A stretch of DNA of 64,000 nt from Mycolicibacterium hodleri (GCF_006439015.1 NZ_RCZG01000009.1:2348-66347), one strand, 5' to 3'. Positions 17,219-26,573 are shown, counted from the stretch's first letter. Translations and numbers: made by a program. The notes: generated by a model from the sequence alone, not told the origin.

Positions 17219-18411
17219 GAGGAGTACGCCGAGTTCTCTTCGACGTAGGCATGGGAGAGGTCGGTGGTGCGGACGGTGCCCTCGCCCACACCGACGGCCA
17301 GATCGACGACGACGGAGATGTCGGCGCCGGAGAGGTCGACGTCGCGGGCGCCCGGTGCCCCTGCACCGTCGATGCACACCGGAGTGCCGTTGAACGACAC
17401 GCTGATCCGGTCTGCGGCCATGTCGACGGGCGCCATTCCGACCGCCGCGAGGACCCGGCCCCAGTTGGGATCCGAACCGAAGATCGCCGTCTTGACCAGA
17501 CTGTCGCGGGCGATGACGCGGGCCGCGACGACCGCGTCGGCTTCGGTGGCTGCTCCGGTGACCGTGACGGCGACACGCTTGGTGACACCCTCCGCGTCGG
17601 CCTGCAACTGCGCGCAGAGGTCGTCGCAGACGGCCAGCACCGCGGCGTCGAGTTCATCCTGGGTCGGGGTGATCTCACTGGCGCCGGAGGCGAGCAGCAG
17701 CACGGTGTCATTGGTGGAGCAGCTGCCGTCGATGTCGAGCCGGTCGAAGGTGCGGGCCGCGGCGTTGCGCAACGCGCGGTCGAGGGCGTCGGCGTCGGCG
17801 ACTGCGTCGGTGGTGATGACGCACAGCATGGTCGCCAGCGAGGGCGCCATCATGCCTGCACCCTTTGCCATCGCGCCGACGGTCCAGCTCGATTCATGAT
17901 GCAGCGCAACCTGTTTCGGCACGGTATCGGTGGTCATGATGGCCTGCGCCGCTTCGGCGCCGCCCGTCAGGCCGCCTGCCATCTCGTGCACGATGTCCTT
18001 GACACCGCCGAGCACCTTGTCCATCGGAAGCCGGTCGCCGATCAATCCCGTGGAGCAGACTCCGACTTCGATGGCTCCGGTCTCGGTACCCCAGTCCGAC
18101 AGCGCGCTGGCAACGGCCTCGGCAGTCGCGTGGGTGTCCTGGAAGCCGAGCGGGCCGGTGCAGGCATTGGCGCCCCCCGAGTTGAGGATGACGGCGCGCA
18201 GACGCTTCGTCGTCATCACCTGCTGTGTCCATAGCACCGGGGCCGCCTTCACCTTGTTGCGGGTGAACACGGCCGCGGCGGCGTAGTCCGGCCCTTCGTT
18301 GAAGACCAGCGCGAGGTCAGGCCGGCCGGAGGCCTTGATCCCCGCGGAGATGCCGGTCGCGCGAAAACCCGACGGTGCCGTGACGCCCTGGTTGCGTACG
18401 AGCTTGGTCAC
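17215..18411 (-). CDS. argJ: bifunctional ornithine acetyltransferase/N-acetylglutamate synthase
   Basis: 398 aa. ArgJ recycles the acetyl group from acetylornithine to glutamate, making the pathway cyclic. The autocleavage site is KGAGMMAPSLA-TML, with the new N-terminal Thr acting as nucleophile. Other conserved segments are ILNSGGANACTG and GSDPNWGRVLAAVG. The GTG at 18411 overlaps the argC stop as GTGA. Confidence 0.97.
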   Translation of the reverse strand: MTKLVRNQGVTAPSGFRATGISAGIKASGRPDLALVFNEGPDYAAAAVFTRNKVKAAPVLWTQQVMTTKRLRAVILNSGGANACTGPLGFQDTHATAEAVASALSDWGTETGAIEVGVCSTGLIGDRLPMDKVLGGVKDIVHEMAGGLTGGAEAAQAIMTTDTVPKQVALHHESSWTVGAMAKGAGMMAPSLATMLCVITTDAVADADALDRALRNAAARTFDRLDIDGSCSTNDTVLLLASGASEITPTQDELDAAVLAVCDDLCAQLQADAEGVTKRVAVTVTGAATEADAVVAARVIARDSLVKTAIFGSDPNWGRVLAAVGMAPVDMAADRISVSFNGTPVCIDGAGAPGARDVDLSGADISVVVDLAVGVGEGTVRTTDLSHAYVEENSAYSS

Positions 18412-19457
18412 GGTGCCACTCCCACGATCGAAAGTCCTTCCGTCTCCGGCCATCCCAGCGCCAAGTTCATCGACTGCACGGCCGCCCCTCCAGTTCCCTT
18501 GACGAGGTTGTCGATCGCGCACAGCGCCACCAGCACGCCGGCATCCGCGTCGACCGCCACGGCGACCTGAGCGGCGTTGCTGCCGATCACCGATCCCGTC
18601 GTCGGCAACCGTCCCTCCGGCAGCAGATGCACGAACGGCTCGCCGCCGTAGGCCTTGTCGTAGGCGGCGCGAATCTTCGATAGCGACGCCTCGGTTCTGG
18701 CGGTGCACGTCGCGAGGATGCCCCGAGACGTCGGGATCAGCACGGGTGTGAAGGACACGGTGACGGGCTTGTCGGTAACCGTCCGCAGGCCCTGGGCGAT
18801 CTCGGGCGTGTGCCGGTGGGCCCCACCGATGTTGTAGGCCCTGGCGGAGCCGATGATCTCGGAGCCGAGGAGGTCGACCTTGGCGGCACGGCCCGCGCCG
18901 GAGGTCCCGCTCACCGCGACGACGGTCACGGCGGGCTCGACGAGGTCCTCGGCGAACGCGGGGAGCAGGGCGAGCAGGGCGGCCGTCGGGTAGCAGCCGG
19001 GAACGGCGACGCGCTTCGTACTGCGTAGCGCCTCCCTGCCGCCGGGGAGTTCGGGGAGACCGTAGGGCCAACTACCGGCGTGCGCCGACCCGTAGAACCG
19101 CTCCCACGCCGCGGGATCGGTGAGCCGGAAGTCGGCGCCGCAGTCGATGATCAAGGTCTCGGGACCGAGCTGGTCGGCGAGCGCGGCAGAATGACCGTGC
19201 GGTAGCGCGAGGAACACCACGTCGTGACCGGCCAGCACGTCGGCGTCGGTCGCCTCGAGGACCCTGTCGGCCAGCGGAAGCAGGTGGGGATGGTGCTCTG
19301 TCACTCCGGTGCCCGCACTAGCAGCCGCCGTCAACGCGCCGATCTGGAGGCGTCCGTCGGCGACGGCGGGATGGCCGAGCAGGAGCCGCAGGATCTCGCC
19401 GCCCGCGTAACCGCTGGCGCCCGCCACTGCCACTGAAGTCATGCAGCGATTCTGCAT
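18408..19457 (-). CDS. argC: N-acetyl-gamma-glutamyl-phosphate reductase
   Basis: 349 aa NADPH-dependent reductase, first gene of the arginine operon. The Rossmann motif GASGYAGGE is near residue 14, the catalytic cysteine lies in VPGCYPTA, and HRHTPEI follows. I chose the ATG at 19457 (protein begins MQNRC) because M. tuberculosis ArgC also begins MQNR. An ATG at 19442 is the alternative. The start codon lies inside a probable ArgR operator. It begins 29 bp after pheT, so its promoter must overlap the pheT 3' end. Confidence 0.96.
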   Translation of the reverse strand: MQNRCMTSVAVAGASGYAGGEILRLLLGHPAVADGRLQIGALTAAASAGTGVTEHHPHLLPLADRVLEATDADVLAGHDVVFLALPHGHSAALADQLGPETLIIDCGADFRLTDPAAWERFYGSAHAGSWPYGLPELPGGREALRSTKRVAVPGCYPTAALLALLPAFAEDLVEPAVTVVAVSGTSGAGRAAKVDLLGSEIIGSARAYNIGGAHRHTPEIAQGLRTVTDKPVTVSFTPVLIPTSRGILATCTARTEASLSKIRAAYDKAYGGEPFVHLLPEGRLPTTGSVIGSNAAQVAVAVDADAGVLVALCAIDNLVKGTGGAAVQSMNLALGWPETEGLSIVGVAP

Positions 19458-19468
19458 GTTTATGCGAA
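19450..19468 (-). promoter_or_regulatory. ARG box (ArgR operator) at argC start
   Basis: The plus strand reads TTCTGCATGTTTATGCGAA. On the coding strand the core is GCAT-AAAC-ATGC, flanked by TTC and GAA half-sites. This closely resembles the operator used in structural work on M. tuberculosis ArgR (GCATAA...ATGC core, recalled). It covers the argC start codon, so bound ArgR would block transcription at the head of the operon. Confidence 0.7.
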
Positions 19469-19486
19469 TCGGTGCAAATTCATTAC

Positions 19487-21973
19487 TCAGCGACGCTGAA
19501 CTGCGCCGACGCGTGCTGCGGCCGCCGCGACCGCGGCGTCCCTCGACGCGCTGGCCTCGTCCTCGGTGAGCGTCCGATCCGGGGCACGGAACCGCAGTGC
19601 CAACGCCAGCGACTTGTTGCCCTCGCCCACCTGTGGGCCCACGTAGACGTCGAAGATCCGGACGTCCTCGAGTAGGTCGCCCGCTCCGTCTCGAACCGCG
19701 TCGACGACGGACTGAGCGGCAACGTCGTCTGCGACGATGAGGCTCACGTCCTGGAACACCGCGGGAAACGGCGATACGGCGGGTGCGGGAAGTGGGTCGA
19801 CCACCGGGACGGCGCTGAGGTCGAGTTCGAGTGCGCACACGCCCTTCGGCAATCCCGTGCGTTCGATGACGGCAGGGTGTAGTTGCCCGGCGTAGCCGAT
19901 CACCGCGTCGTCGAGAAGGATCTCGGCGCACCGGCCCGGATGCCATGGCAGGTGCTGCGCTGCCCGGAACTCGAATTCGACGTGACATGCCCGCCCGACG
20001 ATGCGCACCGCCTCGAAGGCGTCCATCGCATCGACGGGACGGCCCGGCCCCCACGGACCCGCGGGCTCGCGCATGCCGCTCAGCACGGCACCGACGTGTA
20101 GCGGTTGCCAGGGAAGGGCGTCGTCGATGAGGGCAATCTCGGCGTCGGTGGGGCGACGATCGACCGGCAATCGATCGATCGCCGCGGTCCGTGGTGTCGC
20201 CTGCACGATTTGCTCGATGCCGAAGAGTGCGTCATCGGGGGCACCGCGAGACACGTTGCGCACCAATGCCTCCAACAGCCCAGGAAGGAGCGTCGAAGCC
20301 AGGAGGGGGCGATCGGCCTCCAGCGGGTTGAGTACCCGCATGGTGGCACGCCGCGGATCGTCGGCCGCAAGCCCCCAGGCGTCGAAGATTCCCGCGGGGA
20401 GGAACGGCGTCGGCAGCACCTCGACGAAACCGTTGAGCGCCAGCGACTTTCCAATTGCACGCCGACGTTTCTGGGTGGGGCTGAGACCGCGACCAGCAGG
20501 AGCGGTCGGCAGGATCGAGGGGATCTTCTCGAGACCCTCGAGCCGGAGCACCTCTTCGACGAGGTCGGCGGGTTGTCTGAGGTCGGTGCGCCAGCTCGGT
20601 GGCACGACGGTGACGATTCCGTCCGATTCGGTGACCTGACCGCCGATCTGGGTCAACCGGCGCACCGTGGTGCCTGCGGGATACGCCACCCCGGCCACCC
20701 GGTCGGGCAGGTCCACCGGCATGCCGACCGGTGCGGGTGACCAGTCGTCGCGGGGCGGATCGCCGCGCCAGTCGGTGAGCGTGGGTTCGACGGTGCCGCC
20801 TGCGATCTCGGCCAGCAGTGCGGCGCCCCGATCGAGGGCGGCGACCGACGTCGCAGGGTCGACCGTGCGTTCGTAGCGTCGACTCGCCTCACTCACGAGG
20901 CGAAGCCGGCGCTGAGTCCGCGACACGGTCGCCGGATCCCACACGGCCGCCTCGAGCAGGACGTCGGTGGTGCTGTCACGCACCTCTGTGGTGCCTGCGC
21001 CCATCACACCGCCGATGGCGGCCGTCGCCACGTCGTCGGCGATGAGTACGTCACCGGGATCGAGGATGCGCGTCACGTCGTCGAGGGTGATGACCTTCTC
21101 CCCCGGCTCGGCGAATCGGACGTCGAAGCCGCCGGTGATCAGGCTGCGATCGTGCGCGTGCATCGGATGGCCGAGCTCCAGCATGACGTAGTTCGTCACG
21201 TCGACGGCGGGTGAGATGGCCCGGATCCCGCTCAGCAGCAGCCGACGCTGCATCCACCACGGCGATACCGCGGACGGGTCGATGCCCACGACCGGGCGAA
21301 GCCCGAATCGTTGCACGCCGGTGCCGGATTGGACCGTCAGCGGCCACGCCTCACCCGTCACGGGCAGCGGGTCGACGTCGGCGGGGTCGACGAAGTCGAG
21401 GTCGTAGGCACAGGCGAGCTCTCGCGCCATGCCTCGGATCGACAGGCAGTAGCCACGATCCGGGGTGATGGCCAGGTGGAAGACGACGTCGTCGAGGCCG
21501 ACCACGTCGACGGCGGAGTCCCCAGGTTCGGCCGTGCCGGGAGGCAACACCATGATGCCAGCGTGATCGCTGCCGAGATTGAGCTCCGACGCCGAACAGA
21601 TCATGCCGTCGGACGTGCGACCGTAGGTCTTGCGCTTGGCGATGGTGAAGTCGCCGGGCAATGTGGTGCCGGGCAGCGCCACGACGACCAGGTCGCCGAC
21701 CGCGAAGTTGGTTGCCCCACAGACGATGTCGCGGGGATCGCTCTCGCCAACGTCGACCTTGCAGGCCCTGATCGGCTTCTTGAACTCCGTGAGGTCCTCG
21801 ATCTCGGCGACGCGGCCGACCGTCAGCGGTCCCGATACCGGGCCGACTGGAATGATCTCCTCGACCTCGTGGCCGATGCTGATGAGCGCGCGCTCGAGTT
21901 CCTCTGGCGACACGTCCCAACCGGGAGCGCCGGCTTGCACGACGTCGCGTAGCCAGCTGTAGGGAACGCGCAT
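19487..21973 (-). CDS. pheT: phenylalanyl-tRNA synthetase beta subunit
   Basis: 828 aa, normal for the bacterial beta chain. It starts MRVPYSWLRDVV and contains the tRNA-binding EMAP-like domain (RACKVDVGESDPRDIVCGATNF, about residues 68-90), the B3/B4 editing region, the B5 domain and the C-terminal ferredoxin-fold anticodon-binding domain (FPAVFQDVSLIVADDV). It pairs with the alpha subunit as a heterotetramer. The ATG at 21973 overlaps the pheS stop by one base. Confidence 0.98.
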   Translation of the reverse strand: MRVPYSWLRDVVQAGAPGWDVSPEELERALISIGHEVEEIIPVGPVSGPLTVGRVAEIEDLTEFKKPIRACKVDVGESDPRDIVCGATNFAVGDLVVVALPGTTLPGDFTIAKRKTYGRTSDGMICSASELNLGSDHAGIMVLPPGTAEPGDSAVDVVGLDDVVFHLAITPDRGYCLSIRGMARELACAYDLDFVDPADVDPLPVTGEAWPLTVQSGTGVQRFGLRPVVGIDPSAVSPWWMQRRLLLSGIRAISPAVDVTNYVMLELGHPMHAHDRSLITGGFDVRFAEPGEKVITLDDVTRILDPGDVLIADDVATAAIGGVMGAGTTEVRDSTTDVLLEAAVWDPATVSRTQRRLRLVSEASRRYERTVDPATSVAALDRGAALLAEIAGGTVEPTLTDWRGDPPRDDWSPAPVGMPVDLPDRVAGVAYPAGTTVRRLTQIGGQVTESDGIVTVVPPSWRTDLRQPADLVEEVLRLEGLEKIPSILPTAPAGRGLSPTQKRRRAIGKSLALNGFVEVLPTPFLPAGIFDAWGLAADDPRRATMRVLNPLEADRPLLASTLLPGLLEALVRNVSRGAPDDALFGIEQIVQATPRTAAIDRLPVDRRPTDAEIALIDDALPWQPLHVGAVLSGMREPAGPWGPGRPVDAMDAFEAVRIVGRACHVEFEFRAAQHLPWHPGRCAEILLDDAVIGYAGQLHPAVIERTGLPKGVCALELDLSAVPVVDPLPAPAVSPFPAVFQDVSLIVADDVAAQSVVDAVRDGAGDLLEDVRIFDVYVGPQVGEGNKSLALALRFRAPDRTLTEDEASASRDAAVAAAAARVGAVQRR

Positions 21974-23022
21974 CAGGCTCCGACTCCGAATGGGAGCGAG
22001 AAGCGCACGTCACCCTCGACCATGTCCCGCATGTCGGGAATGCCGTTGCGGAACTGCAGGGTTCGTTCCAAGCCCATGCCGAATGCGAAGCCGGAGTACT
22101 CGCCGGGATCGACACCGCAGGCACGCAAGACGTTGGGGTTCATCATCCCGCAGCCACCCCACTCGACCCAGCCTGGTCCGCCCTTCTTGTTCTCGAACCA
22201 GATGTCGACCTCCGCCGACGGCTCGGTGAACGGAAAGAAGTGCGGGCGCAGCCGGGTCCGGCCCTGCGGGCCGAACTCGGCACGGGCGAAGGCGTCCAGC
22301 GTGCCGCGCAGGTTGGCCATCGTCAGGCCGCGGTCGACGGCCATGCCCTCGACCTGATGGAAGACCGGCGTGTGCGTGGCGTCGAGCTCGTCGGTCCGGA
22401 ACGTGCGGCCGATCGAGACGATGTAGACCGGAAGTTCGCGTTCGAGGAGTGCGCGGATCTGCACCGGGGACGTGTGAGTGCGCAGCACCTGACGCGACCC
22501 GTCCGGCGCGATCTGGAAGGTGTCCTGTTCGCTGCGCGCTGGATGGTCGGGCGGAAAGTTCAGCGCATCGAAGTTGAACTGCTCGGTTTCGACCTCTGGG
22601 CCCTCGGCCAGTTCCCAACCCATCGCGACGAAGACGTCCGCGACGTGGTCGGTCAGGATCGTGATGGGGTGCCGGGCGCCGACGGGTTCGCGGGTGGACG
22701 GCAGTGTCACGTCGATTCGTTCGGCGACAAGGGCGGCGGCATCCCGTTCGGCGCGGAGTACCTCGAGGCGCGCGTCGAACGCACCCTGAGCCGCCGTGCG
22801 TGCCTCGTTGACGCGGCGACCGGCGTCCGCCCGGTCGGTCTTCGCGAGCGCCCCAAGCGCCTGACGTGCCAAGGCGATCGACGACTTGTCGCCAAGGTGC
22901 TCGGTCTTGGCGCGGGCCAACCCATCCAGGTCGTCCGCCTGCTCGAAGGCCTCGCGGGCTGCGCCGACGGCAGCGGTCAACGTCTCCTGCGACAGTCGCG
23001 ACGAGTCCGGCTGATCTACCAC
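21973..23022 (-). CDS. pheS: phenylalanyl-tRNA synthetase alpha subunit
   Basis: 349 aa catalytic subunit. An N-terminal coiled coil is followed by the class II core: HPITILTDHVADVFVAMG, the motif 2 region RTFRTDELDATHTPVFHQVEG, and the C-terminal GMGLERTLQFRNGIPDMRD (motif 3). The GTG at 23022 lies exactly 6 nt after a TATGAT box, indicating a leaderless transcript covering pheS-pheT. Confidence 0.98.
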   Translation of the reverse strand: MVDQPDSSRLSQETLTAAVGAAREAFEQADDLDGLARAKTEHLGDKSSIALARQALGALAKTDRADAGRRVNEARTAAQGAFDARLEVLRAERDAAALVAERIDVTLPSTREPVGARHPITILTDHVADVFVAMGWELAEGPEVETEQFNFDALNFPPDHPARSEQDTFQIAPDGSRQVLRTHTSPVQIRALLERELPVYIVSIGRTFRTDELDATHTPVFHQVEGMAVDRGLTMANLRGTLDAFARAEFGPQGRTRLRPHFFPFTEPSAEVDIWFENKKGGPGWVEWGGCGMMNPNVLRACGVDPGEYSGFAFGMGLERTLQFRNGIPDMRDMVEGDVRFSLPFGVGA

Positions 23023-23028
23023 CCGGCG

Positions 23029-23034
23029 ATCATA
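23029..23034 (-). promoter_or_regulatory. -10 box of the pheST leaderless promoter
   Basis: Minus-strand TATGAT (23029-23034) is followed by CGCCGG and then the GTG start of pheS. This spacing puts the transcription start on the G of the start codon. No convincing -35 is seen. Confidence 0.6.
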
Positions 23035-23071
23035 GCGACGGGCGGGGTGTGACTCGCGATAGCCTCAGGCC

Positions 23072-24655
23072 GTGATCATCCGGCCCGTGATCGTTGCAGG
23101 TGCGTGGATCCTCGCCGTCCTCGCCGCCCTGGCTACCGCGTTCGCGTCCTGGTGGTGGCTGGCTCCTGCCGTATTGCTGGTGGCACTGGCGGTCCTCGGC
23201 ACGTGGGACTTGCTGCAGAAGAGACACACGATCCTGCGGGTGTTCCCGATCATCGGTCACGTTCGCTTCCTGATGGAACTGATCCGCCCCGAGATCCGGC
23301 AGTACTTCATCGAGTCGAACACCGAGGCGTCGCCATTCGACCGCGAGACCCGCGACCTGGTCTACGAACGGGCGAAGGGCACCAAGGGCGACGAACCGTT
23401 CGGTACCGAGCGCGACGTCTATGCGCTCGGCTACGAGTTCCTTCGGCATTCCATCCGGGCCCACGTCGCCGACACGCTCGACCCCAGGGTGCGACTGGGT
23501 GGACCCGACTGTGCCCAGCCCTACGACATCGCGATGCTCAACGTGTCAGCGATGAGCTTCGGTGCCCTGTCCGCCAACGCGATCGAAGCCCTGAGTGCGG
23601 GCGCCGCCCGTGGCGGGTTCGCCCACGACACCGGCGAGGGCGGCATCAGCCCCTATCACCTGCGCGGCGGGGGTGACCTGATCTGGGAAATCGGGTCGGG
23701 GTATTTCGGCTGCCGCGACGCCGACGGCCGCTTCGACCCGGTGGCGTTCGGGGAGAAGGCGACGATTCCTGCGGTGAAGGCGATTTCGATCAAGCTGTCG
23801 CAGGGCGCGAAACCCGGGCTCGGCGGCGTGCTTCCCGGCGCCAAGGTCAGCGCCGAGATCGCCGCCACCCGCGGTGTCCCGATCGGCAAGACGGTCATCT
23901 CCCCGCCGTCGCACAGCGCGTTCAGCACACCTACGGAGTTCATGGCCTTCATCGCAACCCTGCGACGACTCTCGGGCGGCAAGCCGGTCGGATTCAAGCT
24001 GTGCATCGGCGCCCGCACCGAGTTCCTGTCCATCTGCAAGGCGATCCTGGCGACCGGCATCGCGCCCGACTTCATCATCGTCGACGGCGCCGAGGGCGGC
24101 ACCGGCGCGGCCCCTCAGGAATTCGAGGACCACGTCGGGATGCCGCTGACCGAGGGACTGATGCTGGTGCACGACAGCCTTGTCGGCACCGGCCTGCGAG
24201 AGCGCATCTGCGTGGGCGCGTCGGGCAAGGTCGCCAGCGGTGTCGACGTCGTCAGCCGGGTGTGCCAGGGCGCGGACTTCCTGATGGCGGCGCGCGCGAT
24301 GATGTTCGCCGTCGGTTGCATTCAGGCGCTGAAGTGCAACACCAATCGGTGCCCCACCGGCGTCGCCACCCAGGATCCGTCCCGCACCCGCGCGCTCGAC
24401 GTCCCCGACAAGACGACGAGGGTGTTCAACTATCAACGCGCGACTGTGGCCAGCGCCGCGCAGATCGTGGCCTCGATGGGACTCGACGGCTTCCACCAGC
24501 TCTCTCCGGCGATGCTGAACCGTCGCATCGAAGGTCAACGCACCAGGACCTACGCCGAGATCTATGACTGGTTGATGCCAGGCGAGCTGCTCGAGGACCC
24601 TCCGGCCGCATGGCTTACGGACTGGATCGAGGCCACGGCCGATCACTTCCGATGA
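23072..24655 (+). CDS. FMN-binding glutamate synthase family protein
   Basis: 527 aa. Residues about 1-50 contain one or two hydrophobic segments (VIVAGAWILAVLAALATAF and WLAPAVLLVALAVLGTW), so the protein is probably membrane-anchored. The rest is the glutamate-synthase FMN/TIM-barrel domain: MSFGALSANAIEALSAGA, GEGGISPYHL, KPGLGGVLPG, DGAEGGTGAAP, and CNTNRCPTGVATQ, where the cysteines (C-x5-C-x4-C) would bind a 3Fe-4S cluster. It lacks the amidotransferase domain of true GltB, so the physiological reaction is unknown. GTG start at 23072, divergent from pheS. Confidence 0.92.
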   Translation: MIIRPVIVAGAWILAVLAALATAFASWWWLAPAVLLVALAVLGTWDLLQKRHTILRVFPIIGHVRFLMELIRPEIRQYFIESNTEASPFDRETRDLVYERAKGTKGDEPFGTERDVYALGYEFLRHSIRAHVADTLDPRVRLGGPDCAQPYDIAMLNVSAMSFGALSANAIEALSAGAARGGFAHDTGEGGISPYHLRGGGDLIWEIGSGYFGCRDADGRFDPVAFGEKATIPAVKAISIKLSQGAKPGLGGVLPGAKVSAEIAATRGVPIGKTVISPPSHSAFSTPTEFMAFIATLRRLSGGKPVGFKLCIGARTEFLSICKAILATGIAPDFIIVDGAEGGTGAAPQEFEDHVGMPLTEGLMLVHDSLVGTGLRERICVGASGKVASGVDVVSRVCQGADFLMAARAMMFAVGCIQALKCNTNRCPTGVATQDPSRTRALDVPDKTTRVFNYQRATVASAAQIVASMGLDGFHQLSPAMLNRRIEGQRTRTYAEIYDWLMPGELLEDPPAAWLTDWIEATADHFR

Positions 24656-24664
24656 GGCCTTTGG

Positions 24665-25480
24665 TCACGGCACGCCCAGGCCGGCCGCGGCGTCGAGGGA
24701 TCCTGCCGGTGGATGGACCGTGGTCGGCTGGCGCAGTGTCCGCACAACGGTGAAGGCCGTGCCGAATAGCGCTCCGGCGAGGCCGGACGTCGCGGATTGC
24801 AGGAGGGTGCCCTCTGCACTGGCGAGCACCAGGAAGCCGAACGCCGCAGCCACGATGAACAGCACCAGCAGCGGCCGCGTCCAGCGTTGTGGCGTACCGA
24901 AGCGCGTCGCGACCGCCATGCCGAGGAGCAATGCCGCCAGATGGCCGACGTCGGTGAAGTCCGTGCCGATGAAGACCACCGCCGCGGCCACGGCGAGCCA
25001 CCACCCCACCCACGTCGGACGCCACCGACGGGGAATCGCCGGAGTGAGGGCGCCGAGGACGGCCGTCGCGCCATAGCTGATGCCGACGTCGGTGGCGCGG
25101 GCCACGCTGACCGGAAGCCACCCGTTCGTGACGGCCGCGGTGAGTCCGACGGCCACGAGCAGGGTGGCACCCACATGGCCTACGGCGAACGCCACCAGAA
25201 GTCGCCCGCTGCGCCACAGCAGTTCGCCGAGACCGAGCAGACACACCAGCCCGGGCAACCAGTAGGCGACCGGCCCGGCATCGACGACGAAGGCGCTTCC
25301 GAGAAGGGTGCCGACGTGTCCGTGGCTGAGGTTGTGCAGATTGGTACTAGCGTGCCGGATCACTCGGTCCTGGGCGTCCGGACCGAGCCGACCGATCTCC
25401 GTGGCGACGGCGACCAGCGCGACGGCATAGATCGCCGTCACCCGCACGCGGGCGATCGCGGAGAGCGCTGCACGGACCAT
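24665..25480 (-). CDS. rhomboid-like intramembrane protein
   Basis: 271 aa, six or seven hydrophobic segments, Rv1648-like. It shows rhomboid protease hallmarks: a TM2-type motif NLSHGHVGTLLGSAF, the serine motif GISYG (Ser135) and a later membrane histidine in DVGHLAALLLG (His180). These residues could form the Ser-His dyad. It lies 9 bp downstream of a class III cyclase and is probably co-transcribed with it. It is convergent with the FMN enzyme. No substrate is suggested by the context. Confidence 0.85.
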   Translation of the reverse strand: MVRAALSAIARVRVTAIYAVALVAVATEIGRLGPDAQDRVIRHASTNLHNLSHGHVGTLLGSAFVVDAGPVAYWLPGLVCLLGLGELLWRSGRLLVAFAVGHVGATLLVAVGLTAAVTNGWLPVSVARATDVGISYGATAVLGALTPAIPRRWRPTWVGWWLAVAAAVVFIGTDFTDVGHLAALLLGMAVATRFGTPQRWTRPLLVLFIVAAAFGFLVLASAEGTLLQSATSGLAGALFGTAFTVVRTLRQPTTVHPPAGSLDAAAGLGVP

Positions 25481-25489
25481 GGGAACCGA

Positions 25490-26410
25490 CTATGCCCCCG
25501 AGGCGTCATCCGAGACGTCATCCGCTCCTGGCAGATCGCTGCGAGTCTTCACCCAGTACATGGTGAGGTCATCGGGAACACCGGGCACCTTCGGCGAGAA
25601 CAGTTGCTTGCGTACGCGTTTCGCGGTGATGCCCAACGCCTCGAAGTCCTCGTCGGAGATTCCCGCGAGGGTGACGTTGGACACGACTAGTCCGCCCCTG
25701 GTGGCACGATCCATGACGCGGGCAGCGACATTCACGTCGACACCGAGCCAGTCCGAACCTATCCGCTGAGGACGACCGGTGTGGATACCCGCTCGCATCA
25801 GTGGCGTATAGCCGCCCACCTCAACGGATTTGACCGCTTCCAGCGCATTCAGCACGGCCCCCACCGCGGTCGCTGGATCGGCGAAAACCGCCATCGCCCC
25901 ATCGCCCATCCGCTTGACGATGTGTCCACCGGCCTCCAGAAGTGGCGGTTCCGTCACCTGAGTGACCCGCCGAACGAGCTTCAGCGCCGCATCGTCACCG
26001 GCCCGAAGCGACCAGTCCGAGAACCCGACGAGATCGGTGAACACAAGCGTGACCTCTCGATTCGCCGGCTGGCCTGAGACGCGCTCGGTCACGGCCTGCC
26101 AAATCTGCAGCCCCGCCAGTCCGACCTCGCGAGATGCGGCGTGCCGATCCAAGATGCGGTCGGCCACACGCGCGGCAGCCCGCGGACCACCGACACCGGC
26201 CGCCGACAAGGGGTCACCGAAGTCTGGATCACCGGGCAGGGCGCGACGAGCACGCCGGACGAAGGCTATGACACCGGGATTGCGGTTGGTGTTTCTCAGC
26301 CAAGAGAGCGGGCCACCGGGATTCTGGCCGGACCGTTCCTCGAACGACTCGACATCCACACCGACCACCCTAGGTGTCGCGTCGGACGGTGACCCTAGGG
26401 CGTGGCTCAC
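25490..26410 (-). CDS. class III adenylate cyclase
   Basis: 306 aa, Rv1647-like. A poorly defined N-terminal region of about 115 residues precedes the catalytic domain. All six class III residues are visible: metal-binding Asp126 and Asp170 (VFTDLVGF, RMGDGAM), adenine-selecting Lys166 and Asp225, and transition-state Asn227 and Arg231 (DVNVAARV). It should therefore make cAMP as a homodimer. No membrane segment is seen. GTG at 26410 gives the expected length, but a GTG at about 26368 is also possible. A universal stress protein of the cAMP-binding Rv1636 type lies elsewhere in this window. Confidence 0.92.
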   Translation of the reverse strand: MSHALGSPSDATPRVVGVDVESFEERSGQNPGGPLSWLRNTNRNPGVIAFVRRARRALPGDPDFGDPLSAAGVGGPRAAARVADRILDRHAASREVGLAGLQIWQAVTERVSGQPANREVTLVFTDLVGFSDWSLRAGDDAALKLVRRVTQVTEPPLLEAGGHIVKRMGDGAMAVFADPATAVGAVLNALEAVKSVEVGGYTPLMRAGIHTGRPQRIGSDWLGVDVNVAARVMDRATRGGLVVSNVTLAGISDEDFEALGITAKRVRKQLFSPKVPGVPDDLTMYWVKTRSDLPGADDVSDDASGA

Positions 26411-26504
26411 AACGGGTCGGGCCGGCGGCGTGTGTGCAGGTCACGACGGTGTGGAGCGCCGATGCCGGACCGATGACGATGCGCGCCACGCCATGGAGCA
26501 GTAG

Positions 26505-26534
26505 TGGACAACGTATGTTGTCACGCATACGTTG
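26505..26534 (+). promoter_or_regulatory. promoter with overlapping 9-bp-arm inverted repeat
   Basis: CAACGTATG (26509-26517) and CATACGTTG (26526-26534) form a perfect inverted repeat with an 8-nt spacer. A plausible promoter overlaps it: TGGACA (26505-26510), 17 nt, TACGTT (26528-26533), with transcription starting near 26540. A repressor bound here would occlude RNA polymerase. No regulator gene is adjacent. Confidence 0.65.
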
Positions 26535-26573
26535 GTGTCCACGACCGTGAGTTTGGACATCCGTGAGGACACG

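Noticed and set aside
26367..26399. Two ACCCTAGG elements 25 bp apart at the cyclase gene start
   Set aside because: They overlap the uncertain cyclase N-terminus and the flanks differ; too short to claim a regulatory role.
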